Shown: positions 1 to 13,137, counted from the stretch's first letter. The stretch is DNA of 64,000 nt from Hepsetus odoe (GCA_017165825.1 CM029370.1:10885767-10949766); one strand, 5' to 3'. The notes: a model not told the origin generated them from the letters alone. Numbers and translations: made by a program.

Positions 1-2219
1 GATTGCCCAGTTTAAATGATTTGTAGTAACTGGGACAATGTGTGTTCAAACCTCAAAAACATTGCTAATAAGAAGCCAATGGGCTGTGTTGACCCTTTTT
101 TCAAGTATAAGGAAGCAATTTCCTGTTGATTCTGTGACACAGATGAGGCAGATAGAGTTAAAAAAAAAATGCTGGACTCTTCCTTCGCACAACACCTGCA
201 GGCTGTTAATAAAAAAGACAATCCTTATTTTGCTGAATCATCAAGACTTTGTTGGTACAGACCATGGATGTGCCTTAATGTAAGATCAAAAACTGATCCA
301 TTTAAATAACATCTAAGACCTAATTTATATGGGATCTTATATCTGATCATTTTGAAAATTGAAACTGAAAATAAGGACACATCCTCTTTTTTCCGAATGT
401 TCAGATTCATGAAGTGTAACAAAATGAGTTATCTCTAAAGACAGTGAAATTATTTTTACTGTTATGATGACTGTATCAGATTCATAGCTATGTGCTCTTC
501 TTCTGATGAGAATTTAAGTATTTTCTAACAACATGGGACAAAAACCTTTAAAAATGGTCAAATAAATTGTGCCTTTATGACCTGGTAAAAAATATTTATT
601 TTTTTATTTCAGATTGCAGATTAAAGCTAGAATGTTTCTATAATCTGAAGAAATATATTCTTACTGGGTAACTCAAATCATAGCTCTGTTAATGGATAAA
701 TATCAGGAAACTCAGAAGTGGCTTTGCCTCTGCATTGTGTTGCTGATATTATTTTAAATGTAATGTCACAATTAAACATCATTACAATAAACTATGATAA
801 AAGCAACTTGTCTGTTTACCTGTTAGTGAAATCATTCTTAAAGATACAGTACATAAGTACATATATTTCTGTATAAAAATGTATTTCTGTCAATGGGCTG
901 TATGGACAAAAAAGTGAAAAGGACATTTTGTGCTACAAAATCTGAGAGGAAAATCAGGTTTTCATTCCCTTTAATGCTTTCTTAAAAAGTGCAAATAATT
1001 TATGTACATGAAAAAGACACATCCAGCAAGACAACTGAAAACCTGGACCAATTCTTTACAAACTCTTTATGAACAACTTGAATAAGCTGTCTTTGTGTTA
1101 AATATGTTACAAAATATTTTTGGGGTAAAGAAAGGCAGATGTTTTGCCTCTTATCTGAGATATTTTCAGAAGAAAAAAATGTTTTCTTTTCTCTCAAAAC
1201 CAAATGATTTACTGTCCTGACCCACACACACATTAATATTCAGTAACAAATAAAAGACATTTCAGAATTAAGAACTTAGCTGTTTGTTAAATAAATTGAG
1301 ATTTGTTTGACCCATGATTTGATCCCCTCTGTTTCCTTTATCATATAATCACAAAAATAATACCTTGTAATATTGTCTTACAAAATGTTTTTTCTCCATT
1401 GAGATGTGAAGTTCTTAAGTGATAATGGGAACCAAGGGTCATGATGTTTAATGACAAAAAAATATAATTTACTACCCACATGAGCAGTGAACCAGCATGT
1501 GCATTATCAGCTTTCACTGTAATACAGTAAAACAGTGGTTAAAAAAAACATGCATCTCTAACATGACAGGACTTTAACAACTATTTCTCAGTCAAAATCT
1601 GATCACAATATGATCATCAAAAAATGCATCGAAAGAAAGAGCATTGAAAGAATCAGGCGGTGCGTTCATATTTAACACATCTAACAATAAAGGCATTAAA
1701 CTATTCTGACTTCAGGTTCCCTTCACTACAATCATTTCTGACGAAACCTCCCTGAAAGACTTTTCCCTGAAAGAGTTTACTGATGATTTAGGTAGATTTA
1801 GGTTATAAACTTTTTTACTAATTTTACAAAACAATTGTACAAATAATACCACTCACTACCACTCACAACAAAACGAAACAAAAAACTAAACTTTACTGTA
1901 GATCTATTATTCTATTGTAGTTCCAGTAACCCATCTACATTAAACACGAAACAGTGTTTAGGTAAGTTGTTAAGTGTACAGTTTAAATAATAATAGTAAT
2001 AACAACAACAGCAACAACAAAAACAACAATAATAACAATAGTAAAAAATAATGAGAATAATGATAGTTGTTATATTGACAAATATAAAAATTATTACATG
2101 AAAATGGGAAGATTTTATCTGCATAATTCAATCACTGAGGTGTGGTAAAGTGATGTGGGCATCAGAGGTCATGATGTCCACTAGACAAAGACATTGTATT
2201 TATTCACATGATCACTGAA
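1..2219. other. AT-rich intergenic DNA upstream of angel2
   Basis: No exon, RNA gene or recognisable transposon was seen on either strand. Open frames here are short (under about 85 codons), lack protein-like composition and have no matching splice partners. A simple-repeat tract lies at 1985-2066. In the conserved block the next gene outward would be rps6kc1, but none of its exons is visible here. Confidence 0.6.
1985..2066. repeat. Degenerate AAT/AAC trinucleotide tract
   Basis: A run of imperfect aat and aac units read on the + strand. On the other strand it creates an open frame rich in Tyr and Cys that is a low-complexity artefact. Confidence 0.8.
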
Positions 2220-2786
2220 CCTGCGCGCGTCCTACTATCTATATGAGCGTTTGTTCTCTTTAGTGTTTTCTCTTCAGTCAGTCAGCCCGAGTCTGCAGGA
2301 GCTCCACTTTTCACAAAGAGTGCGCTGTGCTGTACTTCTTCAAAAATTGAGAACCTAGCCCAAGCCTAAGCTTAGGCAGCACGAACTGTTAGGACAGTCG
2401 CTGGGTTTTATGGCGACACTGAAAAAACGCAAATCTGCAAAAATCCTCCAAGATTAGGACAATATTAGCCTCCTTGAGACACTAACCGGGTGAGTAAACT
2501 GAGCTGACTAGGAAATAAAAAGGAACACAGTACTGATGGGGACGCGAATGTTTATCTTAGAAAACTATTATGAGCTATGATGATGAGTTTGAGGAGCACT
2601 GGTTTCCTGGTCTCCTCTCAGCGCCGTGTTGGCTCATTCTCATGACGTCAAATCCCTGCTCGTGTAGCCTCGGCTATGCTAACGCTAGCCTCAGCTGCTG
2701 AAGGCCGCAGCTTGTTCCGAGGTTAAACCCCACTAAACTGAAGCAGAGGAGCGATCTCGGCTTTCTTAAGAAGAGGACTTGTTCAT
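2220..2786 (+). promoter_or_regulatory. angel2: angel2 promoter and 5' leader region
   Basis: Base composition becomes richer in G+C and CpG than the flanks, as in vertebrate housekeeping promoters. A strong splice donor (ccgg followed by gtgagt, gt at 2490-2491) suggests a noncoding first exon ending at 2489. A second candidate first exon holds the ATG at 2787 and ends at 2836. A 15-codon upstream frame begins at 2411 and ends before 2460. The transcription start cannot be placed from sequence alone. Confidence 0.5.
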
Positions 2787-5700
2787 ATGTATCTACACCC
2801 ACGCATGAATTATGACGGTCCAGCTGCAACCACGAAGTAAGCTGTGCTTGCTAGCTAGCTAGGGCTACTAATTTGTGTAACGGTTGTTTTTAGCTTCTGT
2901 TTAGTTCGTTTACTCAGCTATTCGTCTTTTACCCGCCCTTTCACAACTGCGAACAGTTGAGCAATTACCTTTAACCTGGTGAGGCCAAACATTAGATATG
3001 ACCCTCGTTAGGTTTCCACCGTTTATTGTCCACCGTGTCAACCTCAGCACCAATCCTACCAGAGGAAACTGCAGGGGTTGTTTTCACTGAAGGATATGGA
3101 CACCCAGGGCCAGTGTAAATATCATATTTTCATATACAGCAGCCTTAGATGCCAGAACAGCAACATTTATAAAATGTGGAAACCTGGACCTGGTTGGATT
3201 TTCATTGTGAAAAAAGCTTTGTATTTACAGGGCTACACATGTATTCCAGTAAACAAAATGAAACCGATTTCAGCACACCATCTCTTCTTAGGTACATTAA
3301 ATACATTATTACATATTAGTTTGAAATATCATACACCTGAACAACTGTCTCATGCAGATATTTTTTTTATTTAAAATATATTTGTTTTTCATTCATTATT
3401 TAAACCCCTTCTTTTGATTTGGAGTCAGGAATGGTGCTGGCAGAGAAACGATTCACCAGTCTAGCCACACACACACAGGGTCTAATTTAGCATCTCCGCT
3501 GACATGCAAGTCTTTGGACTGTTGGAGGAAATCACAGGTATAACATGCAAACTCCACACACAAAGCACTCCCCAACCTGGGAATCAAACCCAGGACCTTC
3601 TCACTGTGAGGTCACGGAGCTAACTAGTGTGCTGATGTGCCACTATATACAATTTGCATTAAAGTTATTTAGCAGATGCTCTTCTCCAGATTGACTTCCA
3701 TTTCCTAATTACTGGGAAAGTCTCCCTGGAGCAACCTCAACTTGAGGTTAAGGGTTTTGCTCAGGAACTAAGTGACAGACATTATTCTGATTTTTCATAA
3801 TAAATTATTTTTATGAGCTATGATATAATTAGAGAAGTGGCAGTGATACCTGGTTAAATATTTTGCACAATATCAAGTAAAAATAATGAGAAAAGATGTT
3901 ACGTGATGTTGATTACCAAAACAAGTAGCCACCAGTATGTCTTAAAATGTGTTAAATGTTGCTACAGTGTTCAACAAAGAAAACATTTTGTCAAGTAAAA
4001 GTCTGTGCTGTTGCACTGCCAGTAAAATGCTATGCTTTACTCTCTTTATTGATGTTTATATATATTCTATAGCTCTTATCTCTTTTATAAATTAAATCTT
4101 TAGATGTCACTTCAATAATTAAATTAGCTTTAAAGTAAGCCACATGCCTGGTACTGGCTAAACTTCTTCTCTTCCCTCCAGTTGCTCCATGTTCATGCGT
4201 CCTCTGAGAGCAGTGGGCCCTGCTCAGGTTCAGGCTGTTGCTGGTGGATGGAGACCTTGGCATAAGCCCAGGTGTCCATGGTTGACAGGTCCGCAATACC
4301 CAGAGCAGTCCCAGTGCCCCACTACAAGCAAGAAAAATTCTACCTTCGGTTGGAAAAATTGGAGGCGTCCAGGAGTATTACCCACTGCTCTTCCCAGAGG
4401 AGGACCTCATCTCTCCACTGGGAAAATGGACTGCTCTGATAAGGAACCCCCTCTCAAAAAGAGGAAAAGCACAGAGAATAAGGGTCCAAGTGGCCAGATG
4501 AAATTACAACAAAGCCTAAGGCCTCCAAGAGAAAGCAGGGAGCAGAATCCAGCATGGCTGAGGAATGTCATTGGTGTACCACTGACTCCTGGGAAATTCA
4601 CACCAACACCAGTGAATGAAGCAGGTAATGATGCAGCACAGTGACTTGCCAATGTTAGAATGGTACTTGTTCATACATGTAGTATTTGGTACTTCCCACT
4701 TTGTACTGCTTTTGTTTTATCCGGTTAAGCTTATTATACTTTATGGGCAAAAGTGTTTGCACAGCCTTCTATAGTATTACAATCACACTAGTTCAATCAC
4801 ACTTAGCCGGTGCTTAAAATCAAGTGTCATGCAGTCTCCTTAGACCTGGAGTGCCAAGCTCTGGTTTTGGAGAGGTGGTTTCAGATAGTTTTTAGTAGTT
4901 GCCTGCTCAGACACACTCACTAAAATGGCAACTGTCATGTCAGTTAACCCAGGTGTGTTTGAGCAGTGAAATCACAGAACTGTGCAAGACCCTGGGTCTC
5001 CAGGACTGGAGTTGGGCACCCATGTCCTAGACAAAAATATCCCAATATCCCCATAGAATGCCACCTATATCAATTCAGTTTGTGAAACTAATCACGGAAA
5101 TTAATCACGTTGGACTATCTGGTATTTTGATATAGGTTTTCAAAGAAAATCAGGAGGTCCTTTTGTTTTGGGGGAGATAGGTCTGGGATTTGGCTTGGTA
5201 ACTTTATTCCTGCTACACTATACAAAGTAGATCTTAGAACTGTTGTTGCAACAGTAGTATGTTGTGCAGGTGCACCAGTCAGAAGTGATCTCCTGTTGGC
5301 CCCTTTCCACTAATGGAGGGATAGATTGGGGCTCATATATTACCAAGTTGGCAACAATGTCCTAGAGGAAAGGGACTAGGCCCCAGGATTTGTAATGGCT
5401 TTGAGTCAAAGATCAGTAAGTTACCATGCAGTATGCTGGATCAAGATAACAATCCCCCTCACTGCTCCCTCTGCAGTGTAATGGGTTACATGCAGATAAG
5501 CACTTTGTTGTAGTTCAATGTGTCCTGTGCTGTGGCATCTTCACAAGACTTTAAACTATAACAGTTAAGTTGTTAAGTGCACCTGTTAAATAGGTGTACC
5601 AATTAAACTGACAGTGTTTTGTTTTTGTTTTTGACCATAGAGTGTCCATTTAACAGGCCTTTTGTTTTAAAGATGTTTTTAAAATGCTAACAGTTAAATG

Positions 5701-8700
5701 TACCCATACAGAATTAAAGAGAAATTGGGAGGACCTCTCTGTTCTCTCTGGCTGTGGGGCACAGACAGATGGAAGCTTGAATGGGCAGACCTTTGATTTT
5801 TCTGTGATGTCTTACAATATCCTCTCTCAAGATCTACTCATTAGCAATGCTTACCTTTACAAACACTGTAAACCTCATGTACTGGAGTGGCAACACAGGT
5901 TCACCAATATCATCAAAGAGTTGGAACAACACAGTCCAGATGTAAGTGACATGTATTCATTCAGCTTTCAATACTGTATACAAGTATGTATGAACAGATA
6001 TGACAAGTATTTTTATTTGGTGTAGGGCAGGGTAAAGCCTTTCATTTTTTTAAGGCACAAATACAAAATCTGTATTTACATTAAAAATCCTGACAAAGTT
6101 CCTTATGTTTTGTTCACTAAGAGCAGAGATACCTAATTTTGAAAGCCGTTTTTGTGTTTCCTTAAGAACATAATTGCAACTCTGTGTGTTTTGTTTGTGT
6201 GTTTAGTGATTCTTGATTGTGCTGAATTTCTTTTGTCTCTTCTGTTGTCTTTTGTCATAGATAATGTGTCTGCAAGAGGTGCAAGAAGACCACTATCAGA
6301 CGCAGATCAAACCCAGGCTAGAATCTCTAGGTACTTGATGTCTGAAGACCAGTTAATACCAGTTAATGATATTTGGGCTTTCTTTGGTAGTCCTAAAGCG
6401 ATCTGGCCACCCTCTGCTTTTTTTTGTGGTTGGAGAGAATGGCGCTAAGAATTAGTGTTCATGTGCCTCTGGCATTAATTCAACAGTAGTTCATGTGGTT
6501 TGTTTATTTATTTATTTATTTATTTATTTTATTTAAGATTTTAAATGCTTGTACAGCCATAGCAAAAGTTATGAAATAATCACACACACAGCAAATAAAC
6601 CAATCACTTATATGATACAAAAGTGGTGACCAGCAATGGTACCTCATATACACTACACAATTATAACATTATTTCAAATATAGAATACTTTTACAAAGTA
6701 ATAAATTATGTTGCTTGATATACTGCTGCCTGTCATAGAGCCAGGAGAGAAAAAATATAAAATACTGTAAAATCAAACACCAGGATAACTGTGCTTTACC
6801 AGCACAACTAAGACCATAATCTAATATTTACCATTCCAGACCTAACAAACTAATTGCAGCTTGTCATCCTCTCCTACACAGTGGCAGTATCTGCTATCTA
6901 GCTTGCTGCGTCTTCAATTTGTTTTTATCAGGTAGTCACAGTTATGCTTCATTAGTACAGCAATTAACAGAAGGTGAAGATCATCTTGGCCAAGGCAGAT
7001 TTGTGATTCACTAAATATCTTTTTCATCCAAAAATCCTAAATCCAAGATTGCTTCTCATTAGCCATCATAGCCTTGTTTTCTTTTAGCTGTTAGTGCTTT
7101 TTTAATTTTTTTATACTTCCCATTTGTAAATCAGCCCATTAACAGTTCTGTTAAAAACATTTTCCAGCCATTATTTCCTATGTTTTGTTGACAGTTTCTG
7201 TTTTTAAACATATGGTTTGCTTTGATTTTTCTTTTCATTTAACAAAGTTTAGCAGCTCATTATGGCCTGCTATGTAATTATAGAAAGCAAAGTCTAAGTG
7301 TGTTTCACAATTTGTTCTCCACATAGTCTATATTTCAATGAGTCCTATTCCTCTACCTGATCTGTTAAATTGATTTAAATTATTTACGTAATGTTTTATC
7401 AGAATTATTATAGAAGAATAGCATTGTTGTCTCATTTTTAAAAAGACTTGAAAAGCTGTGTGAACATTTATGTAGGTGGTTCAGTCATTTTTGGCAGGTG
7501 TTTTTTTTTTATTTTATTTTGTGCAATCTTCCCATGTGTGTATATAAAAGCCATTTTCTTACAAAATGGCTCTTTTTAAAAATTCCGCTGATTTTTCACT
7601 TGCAGTTTTTTATTGACATATCTAACACTATGTTGATTGTTTAATTGAGTATGATTTAATTGCTTGTAAAGTGATTTGAGAATGTTTTCATTTGTTCACT
7701 AGAGGGCACCATTGGTCCAGTTTCAATCATTTTACTATTAGGACTTTGCTATATTTCTATGAAAGCATAATGGCATAGTTTATATAGTAAAAAAAATAAG
7801 TATAGTAAAAAGTATATGGAGTCAAAATGCAGTACATCGTATTTCTAAAGTAGTAACCAAATGCAAGGCAGAAAATAATTATGAACAAGAATGAATGCAA
7901 ATGGGATTCACATGTATATTTTTAGCTGCATCTGCATATTCAATGCAATCTAAAATATTTTATTAATAAAAAAAATAAGTAAAATAATAACAGCTTGTTT
8001 AGTTTAGCATCCACATCACTCTATGGAGGAATACCGATTGCACTGTTTGAAGCTTAAAAAAAAAAAAAGCAGTGAATATCAGCGTAAAATCAGGTGTATT
8101 TGTAGCTCTCAAAACACAGTCCTCTACTCAGCTTTTAGCCATTACTGAAATATTACTGTTGCTTTACAGCAACAGTGATTTAGCTAAATAACATACAATA
8201 CATACAGTTCAGTTAATTTAAATGACTAATTAAATTGAACTTAACTGTGATGGTGATAAATGTTATGATTAATTATAAATAATGTGTTACGGTTCATTTT
8301 GAGTGAGTATTTTTTGGGACATGTTTTTAGAAATACTTGCTGCCTGTAAAACACTGGCAAGTCGTACAGAAAAGGTATGCGTTAGCTTGAAATACTCTCC
8401 TGCTTTTATACTTATATGCTTTTAATTGATCTCTACATATGTGCCAATGTTCCTCTTTCCAGGCTACCACTGTGAGTACAAAAGGCGAACAGGCAGAAAG
8501 CCTGATGGCTGTGCTGTGGTCTTTAAGCGCAACCGATTCTCTCTACTGTCCTGTCACCCAGTGGAGTATTTCCGTCGTGGAATCCCTCTGCTGGACAGAG
8601 ACAATGTAGGTCTGATCCTTCTGCTCCAGCCTGTGGTGCCCTCCGGCTCATCCTGTAGTGTATGCGTGGCCAACACACACCTGCTCTACAACCCCAGGCG

Positions 8701-10917
8701 TGGTGACATCAAGCTCACCCAGCTGGCCATGCTGCTAGCGGAGATTAGCCGAGTGGCCCGGTTAGCCGATGGCAACACCTGTCCTGTGTTGCTTTGTGGG
8801 GACTTTAACTCTGTGCCCTGGTCTCCTCTCTATAGTTTCATTAAGGATAGCAAGCTGGAGTACAGGGGCATGCCCATTGGGAAGGTGAGAAATGTTAATA
8901 AAGCTACCTCATTATTGAATCTCAAAGGGCAAAACTTTATGGGCCGTTTTTTTTTTCTTTTTCTTTTTCAGTCTATTTAATTTTTAGTTTTTTCCCTAAA
9001 CTTAAACTGTATTTTGTCTTAGGTCTTTTCATTGTTGTCACTTCACATAATGATTATAAGTGTCGGTAACAATAATTGCAAATAGTGAGGAGTTAGAAGT
9101 TTGATACCCCTAGCTGATTTTCATTTTTTTAATCTTTTTGGTTTTGACCCTTTTTATTTGTTCTGGTGCTTTTGTCCCTCCTGCAATTCCTGTTGTAGGT
9201 ATCAGGACAGGAAGAAAGCCCAAGAGGGCAACGCATTCTCACTAAGCCCATTTGGCCCCCAAGCCTGGGCATCTCCCAGCAGTGCCAATATGAATGCCAA
9301 CTTAAAGGTAACCAATTTATCACTTACCTCTTATACCTAAATACTTTATATAATAGAGCCCTCAATAATCTTAAATGAACCTATATTATCTTAAATTAGC
9401 TTATATAGAAACAATGTTTTTTTGCATATCTTTTATTTGGAGGGTTTTTTCAAAATAATTTTGCTTTATACTAATTTGCACTTTTTTCCCCTTTAAGCTG
9501 AGGTGATGAAATCGGAGCAAAAAGCTTCATCAAACAGGTGCATTTTTGTTAAAGCTTGCAGCTGACAATATTGATACAACTAGACAATCTTTTCTGTGCT
9601 AAATAACAGCAGGTAGTGACATGACCACCAGTTCAAGTGCTTCTATCTGAGTGACTTCTATTTGCTGTTCTAGGCTAAACAAATCCAGCATTGGGCATGA
9701 CCTGAAACTCACTTCAGCATACTCACACTACATGAAAGAGTGCAAGCAGCCTGAAATCACCACCTGTCATTCAAGGACGGCCATCACAGTTGATTACATT
9801 TTCTATTCAGCAGGTCAGGGAGACCGCTCTGTTCAGACAGGTAAGCTTTGTTTCTGTTACTACACAACATCAAAGTTCTATTGTTCTTAAACGTCTGAAA
9901 CTACTGGTATTGTTATTGAATAAGGACTGTAAAGCACTGTTTGGGCTGGATTAAATGCTACTGGAGGAGTCATTTTAATTGTAAGGGGTAACTAATTTGT
10001 ACATGGCGAATAATGCATGTAATTTACCCTAATCAATAGTAGTCTGGATTGAAACACTGTGGCCTGGATGTTTAAGCATCACAGAACAAAAGAGTATAAG
10101 ATTGTGAAAATAACTACACATCCTCTTCAGAGAACTCACTCACTTCTACATAAAAAAAAAGTGACAGAAATTGTTGAATTCATCATGTTAGGGAACAGCC
10201 TTTTTACTGTTTTTATATTATGTCAAACTTAGCAAATAACTAGAAATTGTACAGAAATTTTGCAGAAGAATGCCATATTTAAGTTTCTCAGTAAAGGATG
10301 TGTTAAGTTGGGACTACTATTACTGAGGCAGCACAGGCTTCCAAGAATAATGGGTCATTCATTTTGTTAGGCTCGATAAAAACTGAACACATGGTTGATT
10401 CACACTGGATTAAAATTGCATAACTCCTCAACAAAGTATCTCTCCAGCTCAAATAGGATTTATGGTGTAATTTATCACTGACAACTCATAATGTATGAAA
10501 ATGAGGAAAAATGTATGGCACACACTTTTATTTTCAAATATTTCTCCTTAAAGCACATGATTTTTTTGACAAGAATATGCCTTATTTTTAATGTCCAGAT
10601 GCCCCTTCTGGGCGTGAGGGTTGTCAAGGGAGCTCAAACATTAGGGGTCCAGTGGGCATGTGACCTTCAGTTCAGTAGCTTGCTGCAGTGTCTGCTGCAG
10701 AACACCACTGCAGTGCACATCCAGGTCTGCCTGTCACAGCGCTGTCTCTTTGCTTCCAGAATGCAGCATGCAAGCAGCAGCAGATCGAGGGCTACAGCTG
10801 CTAGGCAGGCTGGCTCTGGTCAGCGAGGGAGAGCTTAAGGAGGTCAACGGCCTGCCCAACCAGCACAACTCCTCCGACCACCTGCCTCTCATCGCTCACT
10901 TCCGGCTGCACTCATGA
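2787..10917 (+). CDS. angel2: Angel homolog 2, endonuclease/exonuclease/phosphatase-fold RNA 2',3'-cyclic phosphatase
   Basis: Nine coding exons join in phase: 2787-2836, 4182-4624, 5694-5941, 6261-6330, 8463-8884, 9199-9307, 9498-9537, 9674-9840, 10760-10917, giving 568 residues (human about 544). Residues 1-195 are a basic, poorly conserved N-terminus. The catalytic fold follows: FSVMSYNILSQ (Asn206), CLQEVQ (Glu253), YHCEYK..GRKPDGCA (272-288), ANTHLLYNPRRGDIK (His343), CGDFNSVP (Asp384, Asn386), VDYIFYS and a terminal SSDHLP (Asp556, His557). These are the metal and phosphate residues of the CCR4/Angel family. Human ANGEL2 removes 2',3'-cyclic phosphates from RNA ends, affecting tRNA splicing and XBP1 processing. 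An in-frame stop at 2739-2741 precedes the chosen ATG. If the alternative 5' exon ending at 2489 is used, translation would start at 4189. Exon 3 could instead begin at 5712, also in frame, six residues shorter. Confidence 0.95.
3430..3655 (+). repeat. Dispersed fish repeat fragment (family D)
   Basis: Contains the phrases catgcaagtctttggactgt, acatgcaaactccacacac and aatcaaacccaggaccttct, which recur in a longer copy at 57695-57990. I recognise this as a common fish interspersed repeat but do not assign a superfamily. Confidence 0.7.
3656..3780 (-). repeat. Degenerate tRNA-type SINE fragment (family B)
   Basis: Reads catt..agttatttagcagatgctctt..cagattgacttcc then gagcaac..gaggttaagggttttgctcagg. 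The same words occur in the better copies at 25440-25644 and 35391-35565. The head with internal promoter boxes is missing. Confidence 0.65.
4625..5693 (+). other. angel2: angel2 intron 2 (1.07 kb)
   Basis: Begins gtaatg. A strong pyrimidine tract with acceptor at 5639-5640 would bring an in-frame stop (TAA at 5688-5690), so the weaker acceptors at 5692-5693 or 5710-5711 must be used for a productive mRNA. No transposon was recognised with confidence. Confidence 0.6.
6502..6535. repeat. (TTTA)n microsatellite
   Basis: About eight uninterrupted ttta units inside angel2 intron 4. Confidence 0.9.
7696..7710 (+). promoter_or_regulatory. CTCF-like core motif in angel2 intron 4
   Basis: tcactagagggcacc fits the vertebrate CTCF core (CCACTAGRGGGCAC) with one mismatch at the first C. 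A motif match only; occupancy is not shown. Confidence 0.35.
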
Positions 10918-11271
10918 GCCACACATTTTTATCCCCCATCTTTTAACACAATGGAACATTCTAGTTATCTTAGTTTATAAGGTGGATACATTACACCACA
11001 GATCATTCAAAAATCAAAAAAGGAAATTTGAAATGGATGTTTTCCTCATCTCCTCTTGTATGTTTCCTTCTTGAAGCTGGAGCAAAGTTAAAGCATGATG
11101 GTGCTTGATTGGATCCCTCATAGGAGTTCAAGTTCAATTGTTGACTATACAGTTAACTGATTTTTTAAAATAAGTACATTTTAATTTATTTTCTGGTTTT
11201 TATTTGAATTCATTTTTGGCAACAGCTTTGACAGTTTATATATCCTTGAGGTTTTAAAGACAAATACATTT

Positions 11272-11277
11272 AATAAA
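11272..11277 (+). promoter_or_regulatory. angel2: angel2 polyadenylation signal
   Basis: A canonical AATAAA lies 355 bp after the angel2 stop codon and is followed within 40 bp by T/TG-rich sequence. It gives a 3' UTR of roughly 370-390 nt. Confidence 0.6.
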
Positions 11278-12141
11278 TCAACAGTTTTATTCACATTGTT
11301 TTGCCTGAAATTAACTAATTGTTTACAATTTAAAAACCCACATTTTTAACCCCCCACATTTCAGCTTCCTTCCATACTTTTTAATTAGAACAAAAAAGGC
11401 AGAGGTTGATTATGGATCTGAAGTCTGTGGTTTACAAGAATCATTGAGGTATGCTGAGAGCCTCAACTTGGGTCTGCTACTTTAGAAAGCACATCTATGC
11501 TTTAGCTTGAAAAATGGAAGTCACTGTCTCTTGGCAGGTAATTTTTCCTGCCTGCTCACCAAGCTAAATTCTCTTCACTCAGCCTTCCACAAAGTCTGTG
11601 CCAAACACCATTTCTGTTTCATAAAAATGGATGAATTTTTTGGAAAAACTGAGCGCTGAAGGCTTCTTGGGGAAGTTTTTTGGACGATTGCCATAAAACA
11701 CAGCTGTTCTAAAGAGTACTGAGGAAGCTTGAAGATCTCGAATAACATTCCAACATTTTGATGTTAGAGGGCTCATATCCCGTTTTTTCCCCTTAAGGTC
11801 CTCTTTTGATGTGTGTGTGTACCAAAAACAGAAATCTTTTAACTCTCTGTTAGAATTAAAGAAGCTTTTTTTGTTCTTAAAACTGTGCTTTTTGACTAAG
11901 ACCTATTCTGATTACCTGACCTTTACTGTATTTGAATCAAAAAAGCAGTCCAGGATGAAAATTCTGCCGCATGAGCAAGTGGGCTAAACTGTTGAAGCCA
12001 GAATAGAAGAATATACTTTTTTGTGATCAGAAACTAATGCAAAACTAGCAGTTTTTGCACTTGGTTTACATGAAGAGTTTTGGTATTTTGGTGTTCTGGA
12101 TGTAACTCTGGTATTTTTACTGAAGTATTAACACATTATCA

Positions 12142-12270
12142 GTCAGTCAGGCATTTTCTGCCGCTTATCCCAAACAGGGTCGTGAGGGAGTGCTGGAGTC
12201 CATCCCAGCTCGCACAGGGCGAAGGACGGGGGACACACCCTGGACAGGTCGCCAGCCCATCGCAGAGAGC
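12142..12270 (+). repeat. Dispersed fish repeat fragment (probably family D)
   Basis: Words such as ctgccgcttatcc, gtccatcccagctcgc and acaccctggacaggtcgcca are typical of a widespread fish interspersed repeat. The last phrase recurs as accctggacaggttgcaagt in the longer copy at 57695-57990. Confidence 0.75.
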
Positions 12271-12656
12271 ACATTATCAGCCATTAAGAAAAAGAATAAA
12301 ACAGGCCACTTTAAACTGGAATCAACCTCCTATTTTAGCGGTTGACATGCTAAGTTACAAAATGGAAAAGGTGGGGAGTAGGACAGTTTAAGGCATCTTG
12401 ACAGCCAGGTGCACTACCATTCTGATTAACTTTTTCTACCTTTGTTTATGTCAATGATCACTCTCTTTGTGCTTCTGCCAAAAAGCAGCTTAGTACACTT
12501 CATTCTGAGCCTCTCAAGTAATCCCCTGGCCCACCTACTATGCATCAAAGGTACTTTAAAGCTCAAAATGGGATTGAAAGCTGTTGCTGACAACTGGATT
12601 TTTCTCTGTATAATTTCAAGACTTGTATTTGGGGTGATGAAAAAATATATCTAAAA

Positions 12657-12657
12657 G

Positions 12658-12689
<32 letters not shown>

Positions 12690-12692
12690 ATA
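12657..12692. repeat. (TA)n(TG)n microsatellite
   Basis: A compound dinucleotide tract of ta units followed by tg units. Confidence 0.9.
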
Positions 12693-13137
12693 ATATACAG
12701 AAGGAGATCGGGAAAATGTGACATCATTCGTGCTGTAGATATGAGAAGTGAGCAATTAATTTTTGTAAATCCCTGCATGGTGTAGCAGCATTAAGCAGAT
12801 TATTACAGTCTGTGTTGCCACTGCTGCAGATGAAGGATTCTCTCATGCAGGGATACAGAAGATCAGGAGCTTTTCTGTGGGGATTTTGGGACATTTGCAT
12901 TAGGGACCAGTGTTATACTACAGTTTTGGTGAGAGCAACCTTTTAGTGCCAAAATAATTTTAGTTAATTTGGTGAACATGTTATTCTGTCGCTGTTTGGT
13001 TGTTTCGGTCTGTATCTGAGGGAAGATGTAAATGAAGTACAGAAAGATATTTACAAAGAATAAGTATTTGTATACTGAGTATTGTCTGTATTTTGACAAC
13101 AAAAAAGCATGATGCAAAGAAATATGAAAAACATACT

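Larger units (their letters stand above)
2837..4181 (+). other. angel2: angel2 intron 1 (1.35 kb)
   Basis: Bounded by donor gtaagc and a pyrimidine-rich acceptor (cttctcttccctccag). It contains two dispersed-repeat pieces described separately (3430-3655 and 3656-3780). Nothing else was recognised. Confidence 0.75.
6331..8462 (+). other. angel2: angel2 intron 4 (2.13 kb)
   Basis: Very AT-rich. It holds a TTTA tetranucleotide tract (6502-6535) and a CTCF-like motif (7696-7710). No exon-like segment was seen. Confidence 0.7.
11278..13137. other. Spacer between convergent angel2 and vash2 3' ends
   Basis: Contains a dispersed-repeat piece (12142-12270) and a TA/TG microsatellite (12657-12692). 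No coding segment was recognised. Confidence 0.6.

Noticed and set aside
10491..10838. 115-codon + strand open frame overlapping the last angel2 exon
   Set aside because: It is in a different frame from the Angel2 ending NSSDHLP and does not match the family.
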